Positions 1-9,493 are shown, counted from the stretch's first letter. The stretch is 61,826 nt of DNA from Myxococcales bacterium (GCA_013298625.1 JAAFIF010000058.1:1-61826); one strand, 5' to 3'. Notes: generated from the sequence alone by a model not told the origin. A program made the numbers and translations.

Positions 1-446
1 GGATCGTGTCTTCAGTGAGGACCGTGGCAAGGCAACGAGAGTGCTCGCCGAGCTCCATTGGCTAGCTGCGGTCGCGAGACCGCTGCGCTTCGCCCGTAGA
101 GAACACTCGTAACGGTGCGGGCGCTGTTGCCCGCCCCCTTGGGCTGCGGGTCGCTGCGCCGCTGTTTCTCCACACAAGACTTGGGTAACCATGAGCCCTT
201 GGGCTCCGGGCCCTTTCGCCGCTGTTTCTCGAGGCAGAATTTGGGCAACGATGGGCCCGTTGCCCGCGGGCCGCTTCTCCGCCGTACGCTCCGCACAGGA
301 CTCGGGTCATCAAGAGCGCTGACCGGGGCGAACCGCGCGCTCGCTCGCACGGTCAAACGCAGGCCTCCGAAGTTCCGCAGGATGCGCCGTTCGCTTTGCG
401 TGAGGCTTGGGTTGCAAGGTTACAAACGATTCGCGACCCTCCGGGC
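1..446. other. left-edge stretch without a supported gene
   Basis: No reading frame here looks like a protein. It holds a small perfect hairpin at 68-83 (GCGGTC, loop GCGA, GACCGC), the degenerate 60-bp tandem repeats listed separately, and a less GC-rich strip around 405-435 just before the kinase gene that could hold its promoter. Frames open on both strands across the repeats simply translate the 60-bp period as a 20-residue period. Confidence 0.5.
136..315. repeat. three degenerate 60-bp tandem repeats
   Basis: Units 136-195, 196-255 and 256-315 keep an exact 60-bp spacing. Units 1 and 2 match at about 46 of 60 positions by direct column comparison, sharing CCCTTGGGCT, CGCCGCTGTTTCTC and TTGGG-AAC. 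Unit 3 is more diverged, with small internal shifts. A weaker fourth copy may lie upstream at about 90-130. As 60 is a multiple of 3, open frames across it give 20-residue repeats on either strand (KQRR-containing on the minus strand). There are no conserved spacers, so it is not a CRISPR array. Confidence 0.6.
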
Positions 447-3400
447 GTGACGTCGGACCTGGCACGCGTGGGAGCGCGCTTCGAGTTGGTGGCCCGAGTG
501 GGCGCCGGCTCGTTTGGCGAAGTGTGGCGCGCGCGCGATGCGTCGTCGGGGCGGTTCGTCGCGGTCAAGCGTCTGCACGGGCACCTCGATGATCCCGCAG
601 CGGTCGCGCGGTTTTTGCGCGAGGCGACGGCGCTCTCGCGGGTACGCAACGAGCACGTGGTCGAGTACATCGCGCACGGCGCAGACGACAACGGCCGCCC
701 GTGGCTCGCCACCGAGTGGCTCGACGGAACGGACTTCACCCGCCTCCGCGCCATGCCTCGCGTCACCCGTCGCCGGATGCTCACGGTGATGCGCGAGGTC
801 GCGCTGGGGACGGCGGCCCTGCACGCAGCCGGGCTCGTGCATCGTGACCTGAAGCCCAGCAACGTGTTTGTTCCGTTGGATGGCGGCGCGACGCGCGTGG
901 TCGACCTGGGTGTTGCGCACGTGCTCGACGGCTCGATCTTGACCGACGCGGGCGCCATCTTGGGCACGCCGTCGTACATGGCGCCCGAGCAAGTGCGCGG
1001 CGATCGCGTCGAACCTCGAGCGGACCTCTGGTCCATGGGCGTGATGCTCTTCGAGCTGGTCGCCGGAGAGACGCCCTTCGCGAGCCCGCACGCGGTCGCT
1101 GTGCTCGGTCGAGTGCTGCTCGACCCCGCGCCGCCGCTCGCGTCGATCGACCCCAGCGTCCCTGCGCGGCTCGACGCCCTCGTGTGCGCGCTGCTCGACA
1201 AAGACCCCGGCGGAAGGCCCGCCAGCGCGCTCGCCGTCGCCGCCGAGATCACCGCGGTGCTCGACGAGAGCGCGTCGAGCGATTGGCTCGACGGCGCGCC
1301 GCGATACAGCCCCGGCCTCGACGACACGGTCGCGTCCCCTTCGTCCAACCCGTCGGCGCGGGGCGAGCGGCGGTGGGTGGCGATGTTGGCCGCGACCATC
1401 GCGCCCGAGCGACGACAGGGCTGGGCGCATCGCTGCGAGAGCGCTGGGGCGCGGGTCGAAAAAGTGCGCGGCGCGACGCTCGCGGCGTTCGGCATGCAGC
1501 AAGCTCGCGGCGACGAGCTCTTCGTCGCGGCGCGCTCGGCGCTGGCTGCGAGCGAGCTCGGCGGCGCCGTCGCGCTCGTCGCCGGCTGGGCCGAGGTGCG
1601 CGGCGGAACGGTCACCGCAGGCTCCCTCATCGACCGCGTCGTCGCAGTGCTCGACCGCGCCAAACCGGGAGAAGCCCTCGTGCTGCTCGACGGCGCCGAG
1701 CGCCTCGTCGATCGCTTCAACCTCCTCGACGTCGACGAGTGCACCGCGAGGTTGCTCAGCGCCCGCACCGTGAGCGGCGAGGACGAAGCCCACCACGACC
1801 GGCACCGCGTGCTCGGTCAATCCGTCGCCGTGGTCGGTCGAGACAAAGAGCTCGCGTTGCTCTGCGCGCTCGTTCACGAGAGCTACACCGAGCAGAGCGC
1901 CCGCTGCGCGCTGATCATCGGCGAAGCGGGGATCGGCAAGAGTCGTCTGCTCTCCGAGCTGCGCGTGCGCACGCGACAGATCGAGAGCGCGCCGCAGTGG
2001 ATCGTCCTGCGCGGCGATCCGATGACGTCCGACGTTCCGCTGGGGATGTTGTCGGACGGTCTGCGCGAGCTCGCGCGGGTGGGCGTGGGCGCGGGCGCAC
2101 GAGAGCGAGCGATCTGGTGGGCCACCGAGCTCATGGGCGGCTCGATCTCGGCGCTCGTGCGAGAAGGCGTGCTCTCGCTCTTCGGCTTCGGCTGCGACGA
2201 GACCGACGAGCCGTCGGGCCTGCCCAGCGGCGCTACCAACGAGCGGCCCGATCGCGCGATGCACGCGCTCTGGTCCATCATGAGCGCCGCGGTCGCGAAG
2301 CGGCCGATCGTGATCGCCGTCGAAGACCTCCACTGGGCTGACCGCGCCACGGTCGACGCCCTCGCGATGCTGTTCAGCCGCCTGTCCGAGCAGCCGCTCA
2401 CGCTGCTCGCGGTCGCGCGTCCCGAGGTGGCTCAGCGCTATCCGACCCTCTGGCGAAGCGTCGCACGCACGGAGCTCCGACTCGCGCCGCTCAGCGAACG
2501 CGCCAGCGAAGCGCTGGTCTCTTCGGTGCTCACGCTCGAGCCCGATCAGCGCAAATCCCTGGTCCGTCGCGCCGGGGGAAATCCGCTCTTTCTCGAAGAG
2601 CTCGTCCGCGCGCGCGCCAGCGGCCTCGTCACGCTTCCGGCCGCCGTTCACGCGGTGTTGCAAGCGCGCCTCGACGCGCTCGGGCCCGAGGTGCGTCGCG
2701 TCGCGCAGACCGCGAGCGTGTTCGGCCCGACGTTTTGGAGCGAGGGCGTCGCGGCGCTGCGCGGCGCTCGCACGGTGGGCGCCGCGCTGGTGGCCCTCGA
2801 GCGCGCCGAGCTCGTCACGATGCGCGCGAGCTCGCGCGTGGCTCACTGCACCGAGTACGCGTTCTCTCACGCGCTGGCGCGCGACGCCGCGTACGCCATG
2901 CTCGTCGAGTCCGAGCGCGAAGGGCTGCACGGGCGCGCGGCCGAGTGGCTCTCGTCCGTGGGCGAGCGCGATCCGGCCCTGCTCGCGCAGCACTTGAGCG
3001 CAGCTGGCCGCAGCGCCGATGCCGCCGAGCAGTACCGCCGCGCCGCGCAGCTCGCGCTCGGTGACAGCGCGTTTCGTGACGCGGTCGAGCACTGCTCGCG
3101 CGCGTTGCAGCTCTTGCCCGCGGGGGACGGCGCGATCGAAGCGCTGCTCTTGCGCGCGAGCGCTCGCGACTCGCTCGGCGAGACCGAGGCGATGTTGGCC
3201 GACGCCGAGGGCGCGCGCTGCGCGGTTTCTGCCGATCCGACGCTGGCGATCCGCGCGCGCGCGATCGGCGCCGAGGCGCTGTTCTCTCTCGGCCGCCTCG
3301 ACGAGGCCGACCAGGCGTTGCGCGCGGTGCTCGAAGAGAGCCACGCGAGCTTCGTCGCTGCGCGCGTGCAAGCGCTGGTGCGATTGGCCGAAGTGGACAC

Positions 3401-4283
3401 GGCCAACTGCCGCGGGTCCGAGGCGGACGCGTTGATCGACGAGGCGCTCTCGTGGCTCGAGAACGCGGGGCCTGGCTTCGACGTCCTGCGCGTTCGCGCG
3501 CGGCGCGCGCGCGTGGTGGCTCGCTATTCTGCCGGCGATTTGAGCGGGGCGCTTCGAGAGGCGAGGCTGGCGCTCGGCGACGCCGAGGCCCTGGCGAACC
3601 GCGCGGCGATCGTGGAGGTGCGGGCCACGCTGGGCTGGATCCTCGTTCGACTCGGGCGCTTCGAAGCTGCGTACGCTGAGCTGAAGCAAGCGCGCGTCGA
3701 GGTCGAGCAAGTGCGCGCGCTCGGCCTGCGCGCGTTGATCGAGCTGACGTGCGCAGGGCTCGCGGCAGAGACGTTGCCGCGCGATGAGGCGCTGCAGCAC
3801 ATCGAGCAAGCGCGGGCGATCGCGCGCGAGAGCGGCCGCACGCGGCTCGAGCAGCTGGCAGAGATGCGCGTGGCGATGCTCGAGGCGCTCGATGATTCGC
3901 AGGCGAGCGAGCGTCGCGTCGAGCTTCCGCGGATCGGCGTCGCGGCGGCGGTCTGCCACGCGGCGGGCGCGTCCGAGCAGCTGCGCCGGGGCGACCTCGA
4001 GCGAGCGGCGGAGCTCACCGCGCGCGCGGTGCAGGCGCTGGGGCCGCGGGCGGAGGCGTTCGAGGGCGAGTCGTTTGTGCGCTGGGTGCAAGCGCGGCTG
4101 TTGCTCGCGCAGGGGCGGACGCGCGACGCGGACGTGCTGCTCTCGAGCGCCAAAGAGCGCATCGAGCGCAAGGCGTCGCGCTTCTCGAACCCCGCCGAGC
4201 GCGCGCAGTACATCGCCGGATCGAAGGCGCGCCGCGCGCTCGGGGCGCTGATCGAGCGTCGGCTGGGCGCTGCGCCGAAGTAA
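447..4283 (+). CDS. Ser/Thr protein kinase fused to AAA-type ATPase and TPR region
   Basis: This is a soluble regulator with an N-terminal Hanks-type kinase. It shows the glycine loop GAGSFGEV (about residues 19-25), VAVK with Lys41, HRDLKPSN (132-139), DLG in place of DFG (153-155) and APE (179-181). A predicted ATPase follows, with Walker A GEAGIGKS near 492 and Walker B VIAVEDLHW near 621. The rest, about 860 onward, is Ala/Leu/Glu-rich TPR-like helices. No transmembrane segment is evident. Large kinase-ATPase-TPR fusions are common in myxobacteria and are thought to signal through protein-protein contacts; the substrate is unknown. I chose GTG 447 because the product then begins just before the kinase fold; an in-frame TTG at 396 would add 17 residues. 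It converges with the DedA gene, stops 11 bp apart. Confidence 0.93.
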   Translation: MTSDLARVGARFELVARVGAGSFGEVWRARDASSGRFVAVKRLHGHLDDPAAVARFLREATALSRVRNEHVVEYIAHGADDNGRPWLATEWLDGTDFTRLRAMPRVTRRRMLTVMREVALGTAALHAAGLVHRDLKPSNVFVPLDGGATRVVDLGVAHVLDGSILTDAGAILGTPSYMAPEQVRGDRVEPRADLWSMGVMLFELVAGETPFASPHAVAVLGRVLLDPAPPLASIDPSVPARLDALVCALLDKDPGGRPASALAVAAEITAVLDESASSDWLDGAPRYSPGLDDTVASPSSNPSARGERRWVAMLAATIAPERRQGWAHRCESAGARVEKVRGATLAAFGMQQARGDELFVAARSALAASELGGAVALVAGWAEVRGGTVTAGSLIDRVVAVLDRAKPGEALVLLDGAERLVDRFNLLDVDECTARLLSARTVSGEDEAHHDRHRVLGQSVAVVGRDKELALLCALVHESYTEQSARCALIIGEAGIGKSRLLSELRVRTRQIESAPQWIVLRGDPMTSDVPLGMLSDGLRELARVGVGAGARERAIWWATELMGGSISALVREGVLSLFGFGCDETDEPSGLPSGATNERPDRAMHALWSIMSAAVAKRPIVIAVEDLHWADRATVDALAMLFSRLSEQPLTLLAVARPEVAQRYPTLWRSVARTELRLAPLSERASEALVSSVLTLEPDQRKSLVRRAGGNPLFLEELVRARASGLVTLPAAVHAVLQARLDALGPEVRRVAQTASVFGPTFWSEGVAALRGARTVGAALVALERAELVTMRASSRVAHCTEYAFSHALARDAAYAMLVESEREGLHGRAAEWLSSVGERDPALLAQHLSAAGRSADAAEQYRRAAQLALGDSAFRDAVEHCSRALQLLPAGDGAIEALLLRASARDSLGETEAMLADAEGARCAVSADPTLAIRARAIGAEALFSLGRLDEADQALRAVLEESHASFVAARVQALVRLAEVDTANCRGSEADALIDEALSWLENAGPGFDVLRVRARRARVVARYSAGDLSGALREARLALGDAEALANRAAIVEVRATLGWILVRLGRFEAAYAELKQARVEVEQVRALGLRALIELTCAGLAAETLPRDEALQHIEQARAIARESGRTRLEQLAEMRVAMLEALDDSQASERRVELPRIGVAAAVCHAAGASEQLRRGDLERAAELTARAVQALGPRAEAFEGESFVRWVQARLLLAQGRTRDADVLLSSAKERIERKASRFSNPAERAQYIAGSKARRALGALIERRLGAAPK

Positions 4284-4294
4284 GCGCGCGTCGA

Positions 4295-4996
4295 TCAGCG
4301 CTCGGCGGTGTCGGTGGCGCTCGCCTCGGCGGCGGCCTCGGGCTTCGCGCTCGCGGCGTCGCCGCTCGGCTTGCTCTTGCGGTGACGCAAGTACTCGATG
4401 ACCAGCGGAAGGACGCTGATCACGATGATGAGCAGCGCGATCCTGTCGACCTTTTTGGGGTTGATGAAGCGCCCCAAGAAGTACCCGAGCAGCGTCATCG
4501 AGGTGACCCACGAGACGGCGCCGGCGACGTTGAACATGACGAAGCGGCGGTAGGGCATCTGCGCGATGCCTGCGACGACGGGCGCGAACGTCCGAATGAT
4601 CGGGACGAACCTAGCCATGATGATCGTCTTGCCGCCGTGCTTCTCGTAGAACTCTTTGGTGCGCTGCAGGTGTTCGGGGCGAAAGAAGAAGCTCTTCTCG
4701 CGCTTGTACAAATTGCCGCCCGCGCGCGCGCCGATCTGAAAGCCCACGGCGTCGCCGACGATGGCGCACACGATGAGCAAGAGGTTGAGCTTCACGATGT
4801 CGAGCGCAGGCGTCGTGGCGGCGACGACCCCTGCGGCGAAGAGCATCGAGTCACCGGGAAGAAAGAACCCGACGAGCAGCCCGGTCTCGGCGAAGACGAT
4901 GACCCCGAGGATCACGTACAGGGTCGGGCCGAAGGCCGCGAGGGACTGCGGGTCCGTCAGGTGGCGATAGTGTTGATAGAGCTCGTGAAGCGTCAT
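4295..4996 (-). CDS. DedA family (SNARE-associated/VTT) membrane protein
   Basis: Polytopic inner-membrane protein of 233 residues. DedA proteins are implicated in lipid flipping or scrambling, proton-motive-force homeostasis and envelope stress. Visible are the N-terminal re-entrant region with FFLPGDS, the conserved core MARFVPIIRTFAPVVAG followed by MPYRRF, and a C-terminal helix pair. The tail of about 25 residues is Ala/Glu/Lys-rich and probably cytosolic and disordered. The start at 4996 (MTLHELYQ) is preferred over an in-frame ATG 39 bp upstream because a TACCCT hexamer lies 11 nt before it and the family alignment begins there. The gene appears monocistronic, between the kinase and nadA. 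Confidence 0.93.
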   Translation of the reverse strand: MTLHELYQHYRHLTDPQSLAAFGPTLYVILGVIVFAETGLLVGFFLPGDSMLFAAGVVAATTPALDIVKLNLLLIVCAIVGDAVGFQIGARAGGNLYKREKSFFFRPEHLQRTKEFYEKHGGKTIIMARFVPIIRTFAPVVAGIAQMPYRRFVMFNVAGAVSWVTSMTLLGYFLGRFINPKKVDRIALLIIVISVLPLVIEYLRHRKSKPSGDAASAKPEAAAEASATDTAER

Positions 4997-5007
4997 GAGG
5001 GCGGCGG

Positions 5008-5013
5008 AGGGTA
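5008..5013 (-). promoter_or_regulatory. -10-like TACCCT before the DedA gene
   Basis: On the minus strand TACCCT ends 11 nt before the start codon at 4996, with no Shine-Dalgarno between. The spacing implies a leader of only a few nucleotides. No clear -35 is seen. Confidence 0.35.
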
Positions 5014-5061
5014 CCCGTCGCCGCGCGGCCGTCAACGCGGCTCAGCGCGAGAGCAGCGGCT

Positions 5062-5988
<927 letters not shown>

Positions 5989-6022
5989 GGCGATGGTCCC
6001 TGCGACGGACTGTGGGGCGCGC

Positions 6023-6028
6023 AGTGTA
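6023..6028 (-). promoter_or_regulatory. -10-like TACACT upstream of nadA
   Basis: TACACT on the minus strand, 34 nt before the nadA ATG. Unlike most such hexamers in this window, it leaves room for a normal leader with a GCAGGGA ribosome-binding candidate. Confidence 0.3.
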
Positions 6029-6067
6029 CCTCGCCAGGGCGAAGACCAGAGGTGCCGTAGAGAGCTC

Positions 6068-6547
6068 TCAGCGCTCGGGCGACGAGGGGTCGAGCAGCAT
6101 GCGGCCGACGACGGGGCCGAGCTTGGCGACGGCGAGGGACTCGACGACGGCGTGGACCTGGGCGCGCTCGCTGTCGTCGTTGTAGCGAAAGCGGATGCCC
6201 ATCCCGGCGGGCTTGCTGTCGTTCGACTCGGCGGCCTCGACGCGCCACTCGACCACGCCCTTCAGCCGCAGCGGCTCGGTGAGATCCGGGACCGAGAGCT
6301 CGAAGATAAACTCGGTCCCGATCGGCAGCGGGCGCGCGGTGGCGATGAAGGTCCCGCCCTTCGAGATGTTGCGGGTGTAGTCCGCGAAGAAGCTGTTGAC
6401 GCGCTTGTACTCGACGCGCAGCGCGATCGGGATGCGACCGTTTCCCCGGCGATCGGATGCTGAATCCGCGGGATCCACGGAATCAACGGCGTCAGTGGCG
6501 TCGTCACTGTCGCCCTTGCTCTTGGGCGCTTTGTCGTCGCTCGTCAC
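6068..6547 (-). CDS. PilZ domain protein (Myxococcus paralogue type)
   Basis: Small cytosolic protein of 159 residues with an acidic, disordered first 35 residues and then a PilZ-like beta-barrel. The core runs from RRGNGRIPIALRVEYKR through NISKGGTFIATARPLPIGT to GVVEWRVE and GMGIRFRYN. This pattern matches the PilZ paralogue family expanded in myxobacteria (the TIGR02266 type), often assumed to sense c-di-GMP. The canonical RxxxR is only partly kept (RRGNGR), so ligand binding is not certain. The frame stays open far upstream into the opposite-strand sigma gene, so the start is a choice: GTG 6547 gives MTSDDKAPK and has TACGGT 15 nt before it. An HD-GYP gene at 13-14 kb could supply c-di-GMP turnover. 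Confidence 0.82.
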   Translation of the reverse strand: MTSDDKAPKSKGDSDDATDAVDSVDPADSASDRRGNGRIPIALRVEYKRVNSFFADYTRNISKGGTFIATARPLPIGTEFIFELSVPDLTEPLRLKGVVEWRVEAAESNDSKPAGMGIRFRYNDDSERAQVHAVVESLAVAKLGPVVGRMLLDPSSPER

Positions 6548-6562
6548 GGTTGCCTGGGGCGC

Positions 6563-6568
6563 ACCGTA
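6563..6568 (-). promoter_or_regulatory. -10-like TACGGT before the PilZ gene
   Basis: Minus-strand TACGGT ends 15 nt before the proposed GTG start at 6547. It lies in the 280-bp divergent region shared with the ECF sigma gene, which holds no other gene that I can see. Confidence 0.35.
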
Positions 6569-6827
6569 CGAGCGCCGTCGGACGACAGTCAATTCTGTGG
6601 TGAGGCCAGCAGGCAAACTCGCGCGCGTGGCGCCCAAGGATCGTTGGAGTGTTGTTGTTGAAACGAGCACGATGGAGTACGGTCCCGCGCAATCGAGCGA
6701 GAGGTCTCGCGGTTTTCTGCGGCCGAACGTTCGAGGGTCGACCACCCTGCTGCCCGACGGCGGCCGGCCGGCCGTGCGACGAACGCGCGCCCGAACGCTT
6801 AGGCTTCCGTGGGCGCGAGCCGCGCGA

Positions 6828-7436
6828 ATGACAGAAACCGATGCAACGCTTCTCGAGCTGGCCCGCGCGGGCGATCGCACCGCGTTCGGCAAGCTCGTGC
6901 GCAAGCACCACGCGCGCGTCCATCGACTCGCCCTGCACCTGACCGGCAGCAGAGGCGAGGCGGACGACGTGACGCAAGAGACGTTCGTCCGCGCCTGGCG
7001 CGCGATCGAGCGCTTCGACGGACGCGCAGAGCTGTTCACCTGGCTCTACCGCATCTGCGTCAACGTGGCGCTCAACCTCCGGCGCTCTCGCAAACGCGAG
7101 ACGACGGACATCAACGACCCGCGCTTGCCCGAGCCGGTCGCAGAGGGCGTCGGGACCGACCCGCACTCGTCCGCGGCCCAATCGCAAGCGTACCGAGCGC
7201 TGTTGTCCGCGATGGACTCGCTCAGCGAGTCGCTGCGAACGACGCTGGTGCTCGCGTGCGTCGAGCAGGTGCCGTACGCGGACATCGCCGAGTCGCTCGG
7301 GTGCAGCGAAGGCACCGTCGCGTGGCGTGTGCACGAGGCGCGGCGCAAGCTTCGAGAGACGCTCGGAGACGAATGGTTGACAGCGATGGACGCGCACGCA
7401 GCAGAGCCGAAGAAGGGAGGTTCTCGTGGACGATAA
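6828..7436 (+). CDS. ECF-type RNA polymerase sigma factor
   Basis: Sigma-70 family group 4 protein, 202 residues. Region 2 is visible in LVRKHHARVHRLALHLTG, EADDVTQETFVRAWRAIERF and FTWLYRICVNVALNLRR; region 4 in LSESLRTTLVLACVEQVPYADIAESLGCSEGTVAWRVHEARRKL, a clear helix-turn-helix. It would direct polymerase to a small stress or envelope regulon. It overlaps the next gene by 11 bp, where GGGAGG precedes that gene's GTG, so the sigma factor and its partner are translationally coupled. The frame is open upstream to 6396, but conserved sequence begins at ATG 6828. Autoregulation is likely by analogy, though I could not assign a -35/-10 pair. Confidence 0.95.
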   Translation: MTETDATLLELARAGDRTAFGKLVRKHHARVHRLALHLTGSRGEADDVTQETFVRAWRAIERFDGRAELFTWLYRICVNVALNLRRSRKRETTDINDPRLPEPVAEGVGTDPHSSAAQSQAYRALLSAMDSLSESLRTTLVLACVEQVPYADIAESLGCSEGTVAWRVHEARRKLRETLGDEWLTAMDAHAAEPKKGGSRGR

Positions 7437-9252
7437 AATGAAGCGGGAGCTCTCGGCCGCCGTCGACCGCGGCGCCGACGACCCCTCGACGCAAAAGCTG
7501 ATCGCGCGCGACGCCCAAGCGCGCGCCTACTTCGATGGTCTACTGGCTGTGGACCGCGCGCTGCGCGCGTGGCCTGCGCCCGAAGCCGCTCCGAGCGAGC
7601 GGGACTCGGACGCGTTCGTCGACGCCGTGCTCGCGCGGCTCGACCAGCCCATGAGCGATGATTTCGACCCGTTCGCCGTGCCGTTCGCGGACGAACGTGA
7701 AGCACAGAAGACCCCCCGCAAGCACTCGGAGCAGCACGCGATGTCGCAGTCGAACGATCAGGACAACGAGGACGATCTCGAGGGTCTCGCAGCCCTCATG
7801 AGGCCGAGCCGCACGGGCTCGTCTGCGAGCGTTCCTCCGCCGCCCGTCTCGGTGCGGCCGGGGCCTGCGCTCACCGACGACGCCATGGACGAGAGCTCTG
7901 GCATCGTGGACATCAAGCACCTCGCCGCGATCGCCAAGCGCGCGTCGGTTCCACCGGCGACGGCGGACGAGGCCGCGGCCAAGAGCGACGAGAAGAAGGC
8001 CGACGAGAAGAAGGCCGACGAGAAGAAGGCTGACGAGAAGAAGGCCGACAGCAAGAAGGGCGACGACAAGCCCGCTGCGAAGGCGGACGCCAAGAAGAGC
8101 GACGACAAGAGCGCTTCGAAGGCCGACGCTTCCGCAGAGAAGAAGAGCGAGAAGAAGCTCCAGGCTGTGCCCGCCGCCACCGCGGTCAGCGAGCCCGTCG
8201 CCGAGAAGAAGGGCACCAGCCCCGTCGTCTGGATCGCCGGCATCGGAATCGCCGCAGGCATCGCCTTCGTCGCCGGTCGCCAGGGCAACAACCCCACGGC
8301 CACCGTCAACGCCGAGGCGCCGCAGAGCGCCGCTGCCCCCGCGCAGTCCCCGGTCTTGACCGCGGGAACGGGCGGCGCCGAGCGCGCGCAGCAAGCTCCG
8401 ACGCCCGCAGCGCAGCCTGCGGTCCCGCCGGCAGCGCAGCCCGCAGCGCCGAGCGGCGCCCAGGCCGCCGTTACCGATCAAGCCGCAGCGCCGTCCGCCG
8501 AAGGTGCAGCGCCCTCCATTGGCGGCGCAGCAGCAGCAGGAGCTCCCTCTCCGACGCCCGCGCCCACCACGGTGGCCGCGGCTGCGCCTGGCAACAGCCC
8601 CGCAGAGAGCGAATCTGCGCCGCGCCGGGCGATCGCTGAGCCCGCTGCTGCAGCGCGCACCGCGACGCGCGAGACCGCGACGACTGGCGCCGCGAGCGAG
8701 CCCTCGCGACCGAGCACCGCGACCAGCACGGGCTCGTCCCGCACGAGCGCGCCTGCGGCCAGCGACACCGCCGCTGCACCTTCGGGCTCTTCGGGCTCGT
8801 CTGCTCGTGGCGGCAGCGGCGCTGCAGCAGCGCCCGCGACCAACACGGCGACGCCCGCGGCCGCCAACACGCAGGGCGCGCGTCCTCGCTCGGTCGAAGA
8901 GCTCATGGCCGCCGCGACGGGTCGCACCGCGACGCCCACCGCGGCGCCCACGGCGACGACCGCGTCGACCGTGCCTCCGCAGCTCACGCGCTCGATGGTG
9001 CAGAGCACGATGTCGCCCTTCAACAGCGCGGTGCGCGCCTGCGCGCAGGGCCAGACGGGCACCGCGACGGCGATCCTCACGGTCAACGGCGACGGCTCCG
9101 TCGCCAACGCCGCGGTGTCGAGCCCGTGGGGCTCGGGGCCCAACGACTGCATCACGAATCGCCTGCGAACTGCGCGGTTTCCCGCGGTTCAGCGGCCGAG
9201 CTCGCGCGTGGTGTACCCGTTCGCCGTGCTCGCTCCGCAGCCGGGCGGCTGA
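7426..9252 (+). CDS. anti-sigma-like membrane protein with TonB/AgmX-like C-terminus
   Basis: Single-pass protein of 608 residues. The first about 75 residues resemble a cytosolic sigma-binding region and are encoded directly after the sigma gene (11-bp overlap, ribosome site GGGAGG, GTG start). A long charged linker contains four exact or near-exact ADEKK units encoded by 15-bp repeats at 7987-8046. A transmembrane helix follows at about 263-285 (VVWIAGIGIAAGIAFVAG), then roughly 230 Ala/Pro/Thr-rich residues, then a folded C-terminal domain: LTRSMVQSTMSPFNSAVRAC, TATAILTVNGDGSVANAAV and FPAVQRPSSRVVYPFAVL. That tail looks like the TonB/AgmX/PglI C-terminal fold. The whole suggests a periplasm-spanning sensor holding the sigma factor; the ligand is unknown. 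Confidence 0.85.
   Translation: MDDKMKRELSAAVDRGADDPSTQKLIARDAQARAYFDGLLAVDRALRAWPAPEAAPSERDSDAFVDAVLARLDQPMSDDFDPFAVPFADEREAQKTPRKHSEQHAMSQSNDQDNEDDLEGLAALMRPSRTGSSASVPPPPVSVRPGPALTDDAMDESSGIVDIKHLAAIAKRASVPPATADEAAAKSDEKKADEKKADEKKADEKKADSKKGDDKPAAKADAKKSDDKSASKADASAEKKSEKKLQAVPAATAVSEPVAEKKGTSPVVWIAGIGIAAGIAFVAGRQGNNPTATVNAEAPQSAAAPAQSPVLTAGTGGAERAQQAPTPAAQPAVPPAAQPAAPSGAQAAVTDQAAAPSAEGAAPSIGGAAAAGAPSPTPAPTTVAAAAPGNSPAESESAPRRAIAEPAAAARTATRETATTGAASEPSRPSTATSTGSSRTSAPAASDTAAAPSGSSGSSARGGSGAAAAPATNTATPAAANTQGARPRSVEELMAAATGRTATPTAAPTATTASTVPPQLTRSMVQSTMSPFNSAVRACAQGQTGTATAILTVNGDGSVANAAVSSPWGSGPNDCITNRLRTARFPAVQRPSSRVVYPFAVLAPQPGG
7987..8061. repeat. 15-bp tandem repeat coding ADEKK
   Basis: Units 7987-8001, 8002-8016, 8017-8031 and 8032-8046 read GACGAGAAGAAGGCC with a single C/T change. 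A fifth unit, 8047-8061, is degenerate. The repeat stays in frame within the linker of the anti-sigma-like protein and should vary in copy number without frameshift. Confidence 0.85.
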
Positions 9253-9294
9253 AGCAGCGCGCGCGTTTCGCCTACACGTTTCACAGGGTGTGGG

Positions 9295-9324
9295 TTGACT
9301 CAGTCGGGGCGCGGGAGGTAGTTT
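9295..9324 (+). promoter_or_regulatory. sigma-70-like promoter TTGACT-18-TAGTTT
   Basis: TTGACT (9295-9300) and TAGTTT (9319-9324) are 18 bp apart, 34 bp upstream of the small basic protein start. This is the best -35/-10 pair noticed in the window and predicts a leader of about 28 nt. Confidence 0.5.
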
Positions 9325-9358
9325 CCACGCCCCTCGTTATTTCACAGGAGTTTTGACG

Positions 9359-9493
9359 ATGGTCTCGGCCACCCAGCAATCCAGCCGCATCCGCCGCCGC
9401 AAGGCCGGCAAGAATGGCAAGCGCAACAAGCGCGAGCGTCGCGCGAAGGGCACGCCTGCCTTTCCGATCCACATCGAAGAGAAGAAGGCCTGA
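9359..9493 (+). CDS. 44-aa highly basic small protein
   Basis: ATG 9359 to TGA 9493 encodes 44 residues. The centre is extremely Arg/Lys-rich (RIRRRKAGKNGKRNKRERR), followed by KGTPAFPIHIEEKKA. The start is unusually well marked: AGGAG about 9 nt upstream, and a TTGACT/TAGTTT promoter. The composition fits nucleic-acid or ribosome binding, like very small ribosomal or nucleoid proteins, but I recognise no named family. It stands alone between the anti-sigma-like gene and the convergent nucleotidyltransferase gene. After it lies a GC-rich inverted repeat (9501-9510 with 9532-9541) with no T-run. Confidence 0.7.
   Translation: MVSATQQSSRIRRRKAGKNGKRNKRERRAKGTPAFPIHIEEKKA

Noticed and set aside
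136..315. CRISPR array
   Set aside because: Repeats are contiguous 60-bp units without unique spacers, are degenerate, and no cas gene is present.
420..4511. 1363-residue open frame antisense to the kinase-ATPase gene
   Set aside because: Arg/Glu/His-rich low-complexity translation with no family motifs, exactly opposite a well-supported gene; a by-product of high GC at third positions.
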